Source of the DNA: JBGQDM01 sp041495845
GTDB lineage: Bacteria; Acidobacteriota; Terriglobia; Terriglobales; Acidobacteriaceae
Length of the DNA stretch: 26,009 nt
NCBI GenBank assembly: GCA_041495845.1
Contig: JBGQDM010000040.1
Coordinates: forward strand, 1 to 26,009
Direction of reading: 5' to 3'
Shown: positions 16,981 to 24,008 of the stretch, in pieces
Position numbering within the stretch: position 1 is the first letter of the stretch
How the letters are laid out: every line of letters begins with the position of its first letter
Notes under the pieces: generated by a model
Told to the model about the DNA's origin: nothing
Seen by the model: the letters and a program-made list of their open reading frames with translations, nothing else
Database searches by the model: none
Made by a program: the position numbers and the translations under genes

Positions 16981-17112
16981 GGACGGCCGCCCTTGGCCGT
17001 CCATGCGGAGCAAAGCTCCGCAAGCTTTTGGGACTAGTGCAGCGATTGATTCGGTAGGGCAGGGCTTTCAGCCCTGCCAAACATGGGCCCCGATCTCTGC
17101 GGCTTGAGCCGC
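16981..17112. repeat. Cluster of four hairpins downstream of nrdJ
   Basis: In order these are: GGACGGCC/GGCCGTCC (16981-17002, 8-bp stem); GCGGAGC-AAA-GCTCCGC (17005-17021) followed by AAGCTTTT, terminator-like; GGCAGGGCT-TTC-AGCCCTGCC (17058-17078, 9-bp stem); and GCGGC-TTGA-GCCGC (17099-17112). The third has the GGGCTTTCAGCCC core, the reverse complement type of the GGGCTGAAGCCC palindromes found later in the window, so it is probably a member of the same REP family. Confidence 0.7.
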
Positions 17113-17161
17113 TGAGGTCAAACAATTCGTAGTCGTAGGCAGTTCGACCGTAGTTCAAGGA

Positions 17162-17197
17162 GGGGCACGGCCAACGCCGTGCCCCTGTTTGCTTTTT
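17162..17197 (+). terminator. Strong intrinsic terminator after nrdJ
   Basis: GGGGCACGGC (17162-17171), loop CAAC, GCCGTGCCCC (17176-17185), then TGTTTGCTTTTTG. The 10-bp GC-rich stem with a T-rich tail is a classic Rho-independent terminator. It separates the nrdJ locus from the accessory island that begins at 17271. Confidence 0.8.
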
Positions 17198-17279
17198 GTA
17201 AGAGGGCAGGTCAGATGCTGCTGCAAATGTAGGTGGCCTTTTGGCAGGAATGAGGACGTGATCTATTGAAGTGAACCCA

Positions 17280-17948
17280 ATGGCAAACAGCGCCCAGCGT
17301 CGTAAGCATAAGAGAAAATTAGAGCCCTCTACGAGAGACGCGTCGCCAGACCAAATCGACCATATGCCAAGAGCAGGACCAAAAGAACCCAAACCGCCGC
17401 AACGAAAGGATGTTGAACAATCCAGCCAACGTCCAAAATTGTTGTTGAAGATTCTGAGATGGGCCGCCGAATTGATCGTGTGGGCAGCGGCGCTTCTAGG
17501 GGTCGTGACCGGCTACCTAGCGCTTGTCCCACGTGTCTCGGTGTCTCCCGCTGAACCATTGAACCCATCCAATCCCTTGGCTACTCCCTTCATAACCAGC
17601 AACGAAGGGCCTCTAGGAATGAATGCCGTATCATTCTCTTGCGTATTGACCCACATTAAGATTTCAGCGCCGCAAAATAGCTCGATTGACAACATTCCAA
17701 CTAGTTGGAGCGACGCAACCCCAGCTATGGCTCCAGGTGAGCGATCCTCTGATCAGTGTTTTTATCCCTTTGCGTTTGGTTCTCCCATGGAATCTGGGGA
17801 CATAAAAGTAGTGATCTCTTTCCGACCAAACTACTGGCCATTTCGCATGACCAGAGAGTTTCGCTTTGTGACGTTCACAACCAACGAGGGGCGGTTGATC
17901 TGGATGCCTAAGCCTGTCAGTCAAATGAGTTTTGCGCAACAGCACTGA
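17280..17948 (+). CDS. Single-pass membrane protein, hypothetical
   Basis: The 222-residue protein has a very basic N-terminus (QRRKHKRK), a Pro/Lys/Gln-rich linker to ~50, one membrane segment at about 60-83 (AAELIVWAAALLGVVTGYLA), and a ~140-residue C-terminal domain probably outside the membrane. VSPAEPLNPSNPLATPFITS directly after the membrane segment is a phrase I associate with hypothetical proteins of soil bacteria, with no known function. A GTG at 17271 in the same frame is an alternative start. Codon use is more AT-rich than in nrdJ, and it is the first gene of the accessory island. Confidence 0.75.
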   Translation: MANSAQRRKHKRKLEPSTRDASPDQIDHMPRAGPKEPKPPQRKDVEQSSQRPKLLLKILRWAAELIVWAAALLGVVTGYLALVPRVSVSPAEPLNPSNPLATPFITSNEGPLGMNAVSFSCVLTHIKISAPQNSSIDNIPTSWSDATPAMAPGERSSDQCFYPFAFGSPMESGDIKVVISFRPNYWPFRMTREFRFVTFTTNEGRLIWMPKPVSQMSFAQQH

Positions 17949-17996
17949 CGCTTTGGCTTGCGAAGGTTTATGTGGGAGCGTTGGTTCAGGCGGTGG

Positions 17997-18062
17997 GCGC
18001 CCTGATGGGCGCGTGATCGAAATTGTGGTGACGTGGTCCCCGGGCTGAAGCCCGGGGCTACC
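17997..18062. repeat. Composite REP element, copy 1
   Basis: Hairpin A is GCGCCC-TGAT-GGGCGC (17997-18012). A linker containing GAAATTGTGGTGACG follows, then hairpin B CCCCGGGC-TGAA-GCCCGGGG (18038-18057), and GCTACC. The same arrangement, with the same spacing, recurs at 22551, 23739 and 24501. Confidence 0.85.
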
Positions 18063-18092
18063 AGGAAGAAATAGGAAGAAATACGGGAATAC

Positions 18093-18157
18093 GGGGACAG
18101 ACGGGACGTTCACCGGTTTTTGCGAATTAGAACTTGGGGTGCGCCCCGTCTGTCCCC
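18093..18157. repeat. 65-bp element with 16-bp terminal inverted repeats
   Basis: The left end GGGGACAGACGGGACG and the right end (complement of GGGGACAGACGGGGCG) differ at one of 16 positions. The 33-nt interior (TTCACCGG...AACTTGGGG) is not palindromic. It has the form of a very small non-autonomous inverted-repeat element. It lies directly after composite REP copy 1 and upstream of the sce7726 gene. Confidence 0.65.
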
Positions 18158-18210
18158 AGGTTTCTCCAGCGTCAGGAGACTCCGTCTCCTCTTGACTTTA
18201 CTTACCATGT

Positions 18211-19128
18211 ATGTTCCCGGTTTCCCCAAATCGGCTTTGGGATCGGGATCCAAAGTTATATCATCTCTCTATGCAAGGCTCGCTCTGGAGTATCGTTCCC
18301 ATATTTCGCGGCCCTTTCTTGGAGCGAGTCGCTCGCGGTACACATGTCTCTCCCTTGCTGGAATTGGCGAAGCATTATTCCGAGTTTTCCCAGCCATCAC
18401 CTAGCGATACGCTCGCCGTCTGGTTTGATTTCTTCTATCGCTTGCTGTTTGAAAAGTACAGGTGTGAGTACGTCTACAAGAATGCCATTGCCACAAAGTT
18501 GTTCTTGTCGCGTCACTCCTTGCAGAATTCCTTCATGACAGACGAGCTCAGGAGTGCTAATAGCCGCGCAGACGTTGCTATTCTCAACGGCACCTCTACG
18601 ATCTACGAGATCAAGACGAAGTATGACTCATTTGATCGCCTGGAAGCCCAGCTGCTGGACTATCGGAGAATCTTCGACTGTATAAATATTGTCACTACGG
18701 AAACTAAAGCCAATACTGCCATTCGCTCTATTGATTCAACAGTTGGAATAATTATCTTGCGGGAAAACGGGATTCTCAGTACGCTGCGTGAACCTATTTC
18801 TAATAGACACAACACTGACCCAGGTTCAATTTTCGATTGCATGAGAAGGGCAGAGTTCTGTAGCGCGGTTATCGAGGCGTTTGGCTTTGTGCCTCAGGTT
18901 CCTAACTCACGGCTGTATCGGGAAGCTCGGCAGATGTTCTGCTCACTCCCACCGGACGAAGCCCACGATTTGATGGTGCGGCAAGTCAAGAGGCGCGGTA
19001 AAAAGAAACCGTTTGTAGATCTCGTTTCTAGGGCTCCTATCTCGCTTAAGCACGCATGCCTGACCTTCACAAAGTCTGCTGCGATGGCAGAAGACATCAT
19101 GATGCGACTGGAGACATCACTGACATGA
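18211..19128 (+). CDS. sce7726 family protein with PD-(D/E)xK nuclease signature
   Basis: The 305-residue protein is recognised as the sce7726 family, usually encoded beside sce7725. The core reads SRADVAILNGTSTIYEIKTKYDS: Asp121, Glu133 and Lys135 give the D-x(11)-ExK pattern of the PD-(D/E)xK nuclease fold, with Glu81 or Glu86 on the preceding helix/strand and Gln147 in RLEAQLLDY completing the usual set. The C-terminal ~100 residues are helical and basic (KRRGKKKP). The start is uncertain: ATG 18211 is the longest, and ATG 18271 also fits; neither has a good Shine-Dalgarno. The stop overlaps the next start (ATGA at 19125). A DNA-targeting role is inferred, not shown. Confidence 0.85.
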   Translation: MFPVSPNRLWDRDPKLYHLSMQGSLWSIVPIFRGPFLERVARGTHVSPLLELAKHYSEFSQPSPSDTLAVWFDFFYRLLFEKYRCEYVYKNAIATKLFLSRHSLQNSFMTDELRSANSRADVAILNGTSTIYEIKTKYDSFDRLEAQLLDYRRIFDCINIVTTETKANTAIRSIDSTVGIIILRENGILSTLREPISNRHNTDPGSIFDCMRRAEFCSAVIEAFGFVPQVPNSRLYREARQMFCSLPPDEAHDLMVRQVKRRGKKKPFVDLVSRAPISLKHACLTFTKSAAMAEDIMMRLETSLT

Positions 19129-20072
19129 AGAGATATTTTCCCTACCTGAGAGGAAAACAGAATGAGCTCATGGCTTTGCGCGAATTGGCAGAAGAGATTG
19201 CCGAGAGTGGCAAGGTATTGCCGATCATAGAACCAGTAAATAGAAACGGTACGACGAGAATATCGCTTGACCGATACATCGAAGTGTCGATGCCTTTTCT
19301 CCTAATCTGCAATCCGCTTTGCGGAGAGTTTGAAGGCAATCCAGACGCATTGTTTGGAGGGGTCATGGCTGAGGTGAGTCTGATGGAGTATGACAATTGG
19401 ACTCCCACCCTTTGTATTCGACGCGAGTCTAGCGCTGCTGAGATATCAGCATTCCAGGAACGCTATCAGGAATACGAAGTGGCGGTGATCTACAACGGCC
19501 TTCCAACTAGCCCGCAGGCTCGCGCTTTGCTCGACGACGAGGACATAATCCACCACGTATTTATTGTGGGGCGAGTAGGAGCCGACTACGTAAATACGAT
19601 CCCGGCCGAGAAGCGGGTGCTAATTGCCGACCGATTCCAGCGCCAGCCGCGAAACGCGGACTACCCGGAACAAGAATTGTTCACCGACATGAACACCACG
19701 ACAGGCAATCCCGATCGTCTTGATTTTGGTGATTACTCTATCGTGGGAGACTACTTCACGGAAACTGGCGGCCCTGCATACGCTGTAGCACTACACCACA
19801 TCCATTTCCAAGATGATGGGTCTGGTCCGCTTGATATCAGCCACTATATTTCAGACAGTAACGCGACTACTGCTGACACGCCGGGCAAGATAATCGAAGC
19901 GATAAACAAGCTGGTTGAGGCATTGGACGACGTCCAACCAAATAACACCGAAGCCTGCGACGAGTATCGCGAAATGGCCGAAACGGAGACTTCAAGAGGC
20001 TTAGGTTACATGAAGCGGCTCGCAATAAAGCACCATCTAGAAGTGATGCTAAATGGTGGCATCCAGCTGTAA
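19125..20072 (+). CDS. sce7725 family protein (beta-protein-like)
   Basis: The 315-residue protein is recognised by its N-terminus MKRYFPYLRGKQNELMALREL and by the central VFIVGRVGADYVNTIPAEKRVLIAD region (in parts: VFIVGRVGADYV, then KRVLIADRFQ), both characteristic of sce7725. Alternating short strands and helices through ~230 residues suggest a TIM-barrel-like fold. FTDMNTTTGNPDRLDFGDYSIVGDY (in parts: FTDMNTT, GDYSIVGDYF) is the conserved C-terminal half. The function is unknown. The ATG lies inside the stop codon of the sce7726 gene, so the two products are made together and probably act together. Confidence 0.85.
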   Translation: MKRYFPYLRGKQNELMALRELAEEIAESGKVLPIIEPVNRNGTTRISLDRYIEVSMPFLLICNPLCGEFEGNPDALFGGVMAEVSLMEYDNWTPTLCIRRESSAAEISAFQERYQEYEVAVIYNGLPTSPQARALLDDEDIIHHVFIVGRVGADYVNTIPAEKRVLIADRFQRQPRNADYPEQELFTDMNTTTGNPDRLDFGDYSIVGDYFTETGGPAYAVALHHIHFQDDGSGPLDISHYISDSNATTADTPGKIIEAINKLVEALDDVQPNNTEACDEYREMAETETSRGLGYMKRLAIKHHLEVMLNGGIQL

Positions 20073-20248
20073 ATCCGGCGGGTGGCCTACCTTTTGTGAA
20101 TCGATTTTTGCACGCATGATAACGAATTAAGGTGTCCCGTCCTTGTGCCCTTTGCGAGGTGGGATGGGCGTTAGCCTAAACGTACTAATCAGCCTTTGTA
20201 CGAGCGAAGAAGAAGTCAGCGAAAATCCGGGGCAGGTGCAAAGGCTAT
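20073..20248. other. Intergenic region before the winged-helix gene
   Basis: No gene is seen. It contains GGTGTCCCGTCC (20131-20142), which matches the complement of GGATGGGACACC (20925-20936) at 11 of 12 positions across the downstream gene, and GATGGGCG (20163-20170), complementary to CGCCCATC (20937-20944). The order of the two pairs is not that of a simple terminal inverted repeat. Confidence 0.4.
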
Positions 20249-20920
20249 ATGGCGAAGACACAAGTTCGACGGCCCCTTACTAACAACGAGATTCGCACCA
20301 TAATGCTCCGTTATTTCTATGATCGCAATAGAAACGCCACGAGCACTCGAGGCAAGAAAGGTTCGTCGGTTAAGATAAGCGACGTAAAGCGGGAACTGAA
20401 AGCAAGCCACGGACTAACTCAACAAGAAGTCCAAGGCAACCTCACGTATCTCATCAGTCAGGGGTGGGTGAAAGAGGATGTTATCGAGAAATCTTACACC
20501 GCGCCCAGCGGCACGGTGATTCCGTCGACGACACACTTTTACACCATAACTGCTCCTGGTATTGACAAGATTGAAGGCCCCGGAGAATTTACGATGCCAA
20601 AATTTCACGGGATCAAGATCGAAGCGACTGGCCAGAATATCATCACGCTTGGAGATGGAAATCAGGTGAATGCCAAGTTCGGCGAACTCGGACAGTCACT
20701 CTCTGAGCTTCGCAATGCGGTCACGAGTTCCGAAGTTCAAGAGTCCACAAAACTGGAACTAGTGGCCGATATCGACACCATTCAATCTCAGCTAGCAAAG
20801 CCAGAACCCAACCGAACAATCGTTAAAGCAGCATGGGAAGTAGTAAAGGGCGCTGCGGCTATCAACGGTTGCACCGTGCTCGTACACAAAATCGCAGGAT
20901 TGCTGGCGCACTTTCTTTAA
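20249..20920 (+). CDS. Winged-helix / GDGN-motif protein, unknown function
   Basis: The 223-residue protein has three parts. Residues ~10-105 look like a winged helix: NNEIRTIMLRYFYDRN, then QQEVQGNLTYLISQGWVKED and the wing THFYTITAPGIDKIEG. Residues ~118-145 hold short beta strands ending in ITLGDGNQVNAKFGE, the GDGNxVN pattern seen in bacterial proteins with attached effector or sensor domains. The C-terminus (~146-223) is helical, with ADIDTIQSQLAKPEPNRTIV and a final hydrophobic stretch (AAINGCTVLVHKIAGLLAHFL minus its last residue as a possible membrane-associating helix). Similar tails occur in AbiTii-like and other predicted defence proteins; this is family-level recollection, not proof. 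The stop is immediately followed by a repeat also present after the 22447 gene. Confidence 0.75.
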   Translation: MAKTQVRRPLTNNEIRTIMLRYFYDRNRNATSTRGKKGSSVKISDVKRELKASHGLTQQEVQGNLTYLISQGWVKEDVIEKSYTAPSGTVIPSTTHFYTITAPGIDKIEGPGEFTMPKFHGIKIEATGQNIITLGDGNQVNAKFGELGQSLSELRNAVTSSEVQESTKLELVADIDTIQSQLAKPEPNRTIVKAAWEVVKGAAAINGCTVLVHKIAGLLAHFL

Positions 20921-20968
20921 GGACGGATGGGACACCCGCCCATCTTTCCGAACTGCCATCGAACCGAA
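20921..20968. repeat. Gene-end repeat, copy 1
   Basis: Directly after the stop codon, CTTTCCGAACTGCCATCGAA (20944-20963) recurs with one mismatch at 22479-22498. The preceding GGACGG...CCGCCC arms (from 20921) are also similar between the copies. Together the copies bracket the DUF1801 remnant and the SEC-C/DUF3800 gene. Confidence 0.6.
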
Positions 20969-21040
20969 GAGGCTTCCACTTGCGGAGGTTGCAGGTTACG
21001 CTGAGCGCAGCTAAAGTAGGTGCGAGAGTTGGAGCTATAT

Positions 21041-21160
21041 ATGAAAAGACCCGTCGCGGTGGTATCTGCCTCTGCATTCATCGGCTCTACGTCAATCGAC
21101 GCGAAGATCATGGAAATTGGGGACTGGCGCGGGAAGACGCTCGCGAAAGTGCGACAATAG
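21041..21160 (+). pseudogene. 5' remnant of a DUF1801 family gene (39 codons)
   Basis: A short frame starts at ATG 21041 with GGAG 7 nt upstream and ends at TAG 21158. Its second half, STSIDAKIMEIGDWRGKTLA, matches the beginning of DUF1801 family proteins (IDA-I-E-LGDWRG-TLA-VR), which normally continue for about 90 more residues with a WKW motif. Here the frame stops right after KVRQ, and none of the remainder is found within the next kilobase. The simplest reading is truncation by the arrival of the downstream gene. A functional 39-residue peptide is less likely. Confidence 0.65.
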
Positions 21161-21175
21161 GCATTTCATGTTGTT

Positions 21176-22447
21176 ATGAGCAAGAAGTTTCCAGTGAACG
21201 CCCCATGTCCCTGTGGGTCGGGGAAGAAATACAAGAAATGCCACGGCAGCGTCAGAACTGCCGAAAAGACTCCCCTCTTGCGGACCCCGGAGACCTTCGG
21301 CCAAAATCTCATCGCCTACACCGACGAGAGCGGGAACTCCGGGAGCCATCTCTTCGATCCCAATCAACCGGAGTTCTGGACGGGAACGCTCGTCACACCG
21401 CCGAACTTCGAGGCAATTGCCGCACCGGTGGTAGCGGAATGCCTAGCGGTGGTCGGCCAGCATGAACTTCACGGAAATGCGTTGGGGCTGTCCGGCATCG
21501 ACAAGATCGGGGATAAGCTTGGCCGAGTGTTCGCGAAGACGGATTCGAAGTTCCTCTTCACAAGAATTGACAAGGTCCATTTCGCCGCGACAAAGTTCGC
21601 CGACACGGTGCTCGACAGCGGGACGAACCAGGCGATGAGCCTGGTTCAGTATGGACCCCCGGCAACCCGCCTGCCGTTGGCGGTTCAGCTCATCCAGCTT
21701 CTGGAAAAGGATGACCTCGTTCAATGGTGGAATGCATTCGAGCAAGACGACGGCGCGGCGTTCTCGGAAATGATGAAGATCCCGCTCGAACGTTTGGAAT
21801 TGCTCCATAAGGAGAAAGTCTATGACGACCGGACCGTGCAGCTCTTGCGGGATGCCCTGACGTGGGGGATGGCACACCCGGAACGCCTCTTAGAGGGAGG
21901 ATACGTCCCCCTGCATGCGCCGAACGTAGTAGCAATCACGCTGATTGTGGATATGCTCCATACACTCCATGAACAGACCGGCGCACGGGTGGTGAAGTTT
22001 ATTCACGACGAGCAGAACCAGTTCATCAAACATTTGAAATTGATGCACGACCACTCAAAGCAGTTCCAACTGGATACTTCCAATGTGTGCAATCCGCTGC
22101 CGGTAGTTCGCGGAGCTTTGACGTTTGACTGCAATCTGGAATCCGCGCAATCAAATAACAGCGTCGGCTTGCAGCTCATTGACACTGTCCTTTGGTTCGT
22201 ACGACGCTTCTTCAAAAAGAAGGGAGAAATTGAGGGCGATGCGCGCCGCCTCGCCATCTATGTCATTGCGAACGGCGAAATTACAACTTTTGATCGGCCC
22301 ACGATGATCAAGCACACAAAACGCGTCGTCGATCAACTCTACAGTCTGCCTGTGTCAGAACAACAAATGAAGGACGGAATGAGGTTGGCACAGGAATTCG
22401 AGGAAAAACGAGTCGCTCGCATGAATTCACCAATTGAAGATGAATAG
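21176..22447 (+). CDS. SEC-C motif / DUF3800 fusion protein
   Basis: The 423-residue protein begins with a SEC-C zinc motif, APCPCGSGKKYKKCHG (Cys11, Cys13, Cys22, His23), then a DUF3800 domain. DUF3800 is predicted to be RNase H-like: AYTDESGNSG (Asp50, Glu51), KFIHDEQNQF (Asp278) and VGLQLIDTVLWFVRR (Asp336) supply the acidic residues expected of that fold. The middle (~165-245) is helical. Fusion with a zinc knuckle suggests a nucleic acid or ribosome-bound target; the activity is not demonstrated. No clear Shine-Dalgarno precedes the ATG, which lies 15 nt after the DUF1801 remnant. GC is higher than in the sce genes, which suggests a separate arrival. Confidence 0.85.
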   Translation: MSKKFPVNAPCPCGSGKKYKKCHGSVRTAEKTPLLRTPETFGQNLIAYTDESGNSGSHLFDPNQPEFWTGTLVTPPNFEAIAAPVVAECLAVVGQHELHGNALGLSGIDKIGDKLGRVFAKTDSKFLFTRIDKVHFAATKFADTVLDSGTNQAMSLVQYGPPATRLPLAVQLIQLLEKDDLVQWWNAFEQDDGAAFSEMMKIPLERLELLHKEKVYDDRTVQLLRDALTWGMAHPERLLEGGYVPLHAPNVVAITLIVDMLHTLHEQTGARVVKFIHDEQNQFIKHLKLMHDHSKQFQLDTSNVCNPLPVVRGALTFDCNLESAQSNNSVGLQLIDTVLWFVRRFFKKKGEIEGDARRLAIYVIANGEITTFDRPTMIKHTKRVVDQLYSLPVSEQQMKDGMRLAQEFEEKRVARMNSPIEDE

Positions 22448-22459
22448 AGGTACGTCGCG

Positions 22460-22503
22460 GCGGACGGGTTGCCGCCCTCTTTCCGAACTGCTATCGAACC
22501 AGA
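22460..22503. repeat. Gene-end repeat, copy 2
   Basis: This is the second copy of the repeat that follows the winged-helix gene. CTTTCCGAACTGCTATCGAA (22479-22498) differs from copy 1 at one position. GCGGACGGGTTGCCGCCC just before can form a small hairpin. It begins about 12 nt after the stop of the SEC-C/DUF3800 gene. Confidence 0.6.
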
Positions 22504-22550
22504 AACGGTTGGGGTGGTGCCGGCGGGGGGCAGGTCAGGCTTTGTGGTGG

Positions 22551-22617
22551 GCGCCCTGATGGGCGCGTGTCGGAAATTGTGGCGACGGGGGGCCCCGGGC
22601 TGAAGGCCGGGGCTACC
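22551..22617. repeat. Composite REP element, copy 2
   Basis: GCGCCC-TGAT-GGGCGC (22551-22566), linker with GGAAATTGTGGCGACG, CCCCGGGCTGAAGGCCGGGG and GCTACC. A degenerate further copy follows in tandem at about 22622-22684, with GCGCCCTCCTGAGCGC, GGAAATCGTGGGGG and CCCCGGGCTGAAG. Confidence 0.85.
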
Positions 22618-22732
22618 GGGTGCGCCCTCCTGAGCGCGTGGGGAAATCGTGGGGGCGGGTATTCCCCGGGCTGAAGAGTCTGGGTGAGAAGTTCAATCGT
22701 CCCTCCGGGACTGGCTCGCTACGCCCACTTTT

Positions 22733-23152
22733 CCCGGCGCTGAAGCGCCGGGCTATTGGCAGGCGCCCCTCCGGGGCTGATTTCTGCAGTTCCCGTGCCA
22801 CCCCATCCAGCGAAAGGGTTGGTTCTCACGCACACTCTGAAGGGCGGGGCTACCGAAACCACGTGATCCGGCGGTGTTGCTTTTCACATCGCAAAGGGCC
22901 GCGGGAAAATTCAGACAACAGGGGCTGAAGCCCGGATTCATTGCAAGTGGGTAACGCGGCCCTGAAGGGCCGCTCTTCCACGGTGGCTATAGGCATCGGT
23001 TGGTTTTTCCCCGGCCTGAAGGCCGGGGCTACCGAAACCCTAGCGTGTTATGCGGCTTGAAGGCCGGGCGCTGCGCGGTTTGGGGCTGGAGGGACGCCCA
23101 GGCCACCCGAGGGCGTCGCGTTTTTGGGTAGCGCCGGCCTTTCAGGCCGGCG
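22733..23152. repeat. Cluster of single REP hairpins upstream of the transposase
   Basis: Palindromes around a (C)TGAAG(G) core are: CCCGGCGCTGAAGCGCCGGG (22733-22752), GCGGCCCTGAAGGGCCGC (22956-22973), CCCCGGCCTGAAGGCCGGGG (23009-23028), and the inverted form GCCGGCCTTTCAGGCCGGC (23133-23151). Partial copies lie at about 22840 and 23055. The stretch 22504-23171 holds nothing else; the open frames crossing it are products of the palindromes. Confidence 0.8.
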
Positions 23153-23246
23153 ATTAAGCGACGCTGGATGAGTGGCTTTAGCCACTGCGGTTCCGTCCTC
23201 CAAAGAGGACTCGTCGCGTCCACTGGAAGTTCGTATCGTTCCCGGC

Positions 23247-23705
23247 ATGCCTGACGATACCTATTTTGTTACTTCTTCCACGGCCCAGTGCCGACCTTTG
23301 CTGCAGTCCGACCGGATGGCGAAGCTGTTCGTGGATGTTCTCGCGCACTATCGCAGTCAGGGACGGTATCTGCTGCATGAGTTCGTCGTCATGCCGGACC
23401 ATTTCCACGTACTGCTGACCCCGGTACAGAATCGGACGCTGGAACGCGTGCTGCAGTTGTTGAAAGGCGGGTTTTCTTATCGCGCGCGGAAGGAGCTGGA
23501 TTTCGAGGGGGAACTCTGGCAAGCCGGTTATCACGACCGGCGGGTGCGCGATGCGACGGAATACGAACGAATCAGGCGCTACATTCTGCAAAACCCGGTG
23601 CAGCGCGGTCTGGTCACACGCTCCGGAGATTTTCCTGGGAGTTCTGCGAACCTGAAATTGGATCCGCGGCCGCAGCGGCTAAAGCCGATTGCATTGTCGG
23701 CTTGA
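23247..23705 (+). CDS. REP-associated tyrosine transposase (RAYT, Y1/HUH family)
   Basis: The 152-residue protein is related to IS200/IS605 transposases. The HUH motif is MPDHFHVLLTP (His52, His54) and the catalytic Tyr is probably Tyr112 in RRYILQNPVQRGLV. TYFVTSST at the N-terminus and LLKGGFSYRARKEL are typical of RAYTs. It should nick and join single-stranded DNA at REP hairpins, which surround it on both sides. The frame is open to a GTG at 23172, but the ATG at 23247 fits family N-termini; the intervening bases hold a small hairpin instead of conserved protein. The key residues are present, so it may be active. Confidence 0.9.
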   Translation: MPDDTYFVTSSTAQCRPLLQSDRMAKLFVDVLAHYRSQGRYLLHEFVVMPDHFHVLLTPVQNRTLERVLQLLKGGFSYRARKELDFEGELWQAGYHDRRVRDATEYERIRRYILQNPVQRGLVTRSGDFPGSSANLKLDPRPQRLKPIALSA

Positions 23706-23707
23706 TT

Positions 23708-23732
23708 CCCCGGGCTGAAGCCCGGGGCTACC
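23708..23732. repeat. Single REP hairpin just after the transposase
   Basis: CCCCGGGCTGAAGCCCGGGG (23708-23727) followed by CTACC begins 3 nt after the transposase stop codon. It is identical to hairpin B of composite copy 1. Confidence 0.8.
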
Positions 23733-23738
23733 CGGTCG

Positions 23739-23804
23739 GCGCCCTGGTGGGCGCGTGGCGGGCATGGTGGTGGCGTTGTCCCCGGCCTGAAGGCCGGGGC
23801 TACC
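23739..23804. repeat. Composite REP element, copy 3
   Basis: GCGCCC-TGGT-GGGCGC (23739-23754), a more diverged linker (GGCATGGTGGTGGCG), CCCCGGCCTGAAGGCCGGGG (23780-23799) and CTACC. With copy 2 it brackets the transposase gene. Confidence 0.8.
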
Positions 23805-23968
23805 GAACCCTACGTGAGCCGGCTTTGCGGAAAATCTTGTCAAGACCCCTTTTTGACCGTTTCTCTCGCAGCGTGATCATTCCAAGGTAGATATAGAGTT
23901 CGGGAGCGTGTCGGGTTACCCCCTTCCAAAATGAGATAATAGAAGTACAGAGCAAAACTTGGACTCAG

Positions 23969-23998
23969 AGAGCGGCCTCGCGGCCGCTCTTTCATTTT
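23969..23998 (+). terminator. Terminator-like hairpin 10 nt before the endonuclease-like gene
   Basis: AGAGCGGCC (23969-23977), loop TCGC, GGCCGCTCT (23982-23990), then TTCATTTT. A 9-bp GC stem with a T-rich tail looks like an intrinsic terminator. Its position directly in front of the next start codon would also allow attenuation or masking of the ribosome binding site. Confidence 0.55.
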
Positions 23999-24008
23999 GG
24001 GGGTGATT

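Noticed and set aside
20131..20944. Transposon bounded by inverted repeats around the winged-helix gene
   Set aside because: Two short complementary pairs exist, but their order is not mirrored as terminal repeats require, and no transposase is inside.
20073..22503. Integron gene cassettes with attC sites
   Set aside because: Repeats follow two genes, but no GTTRRRY/RYYYAAC core pair fits and there is no integrase gene in the window.
22620..22941. Small ORFs within the REP cluster (22620-22928 and 22613-22941 on both strands)
   Set aside because: They consist of translated palindromes with no ribosome binding site or domain.
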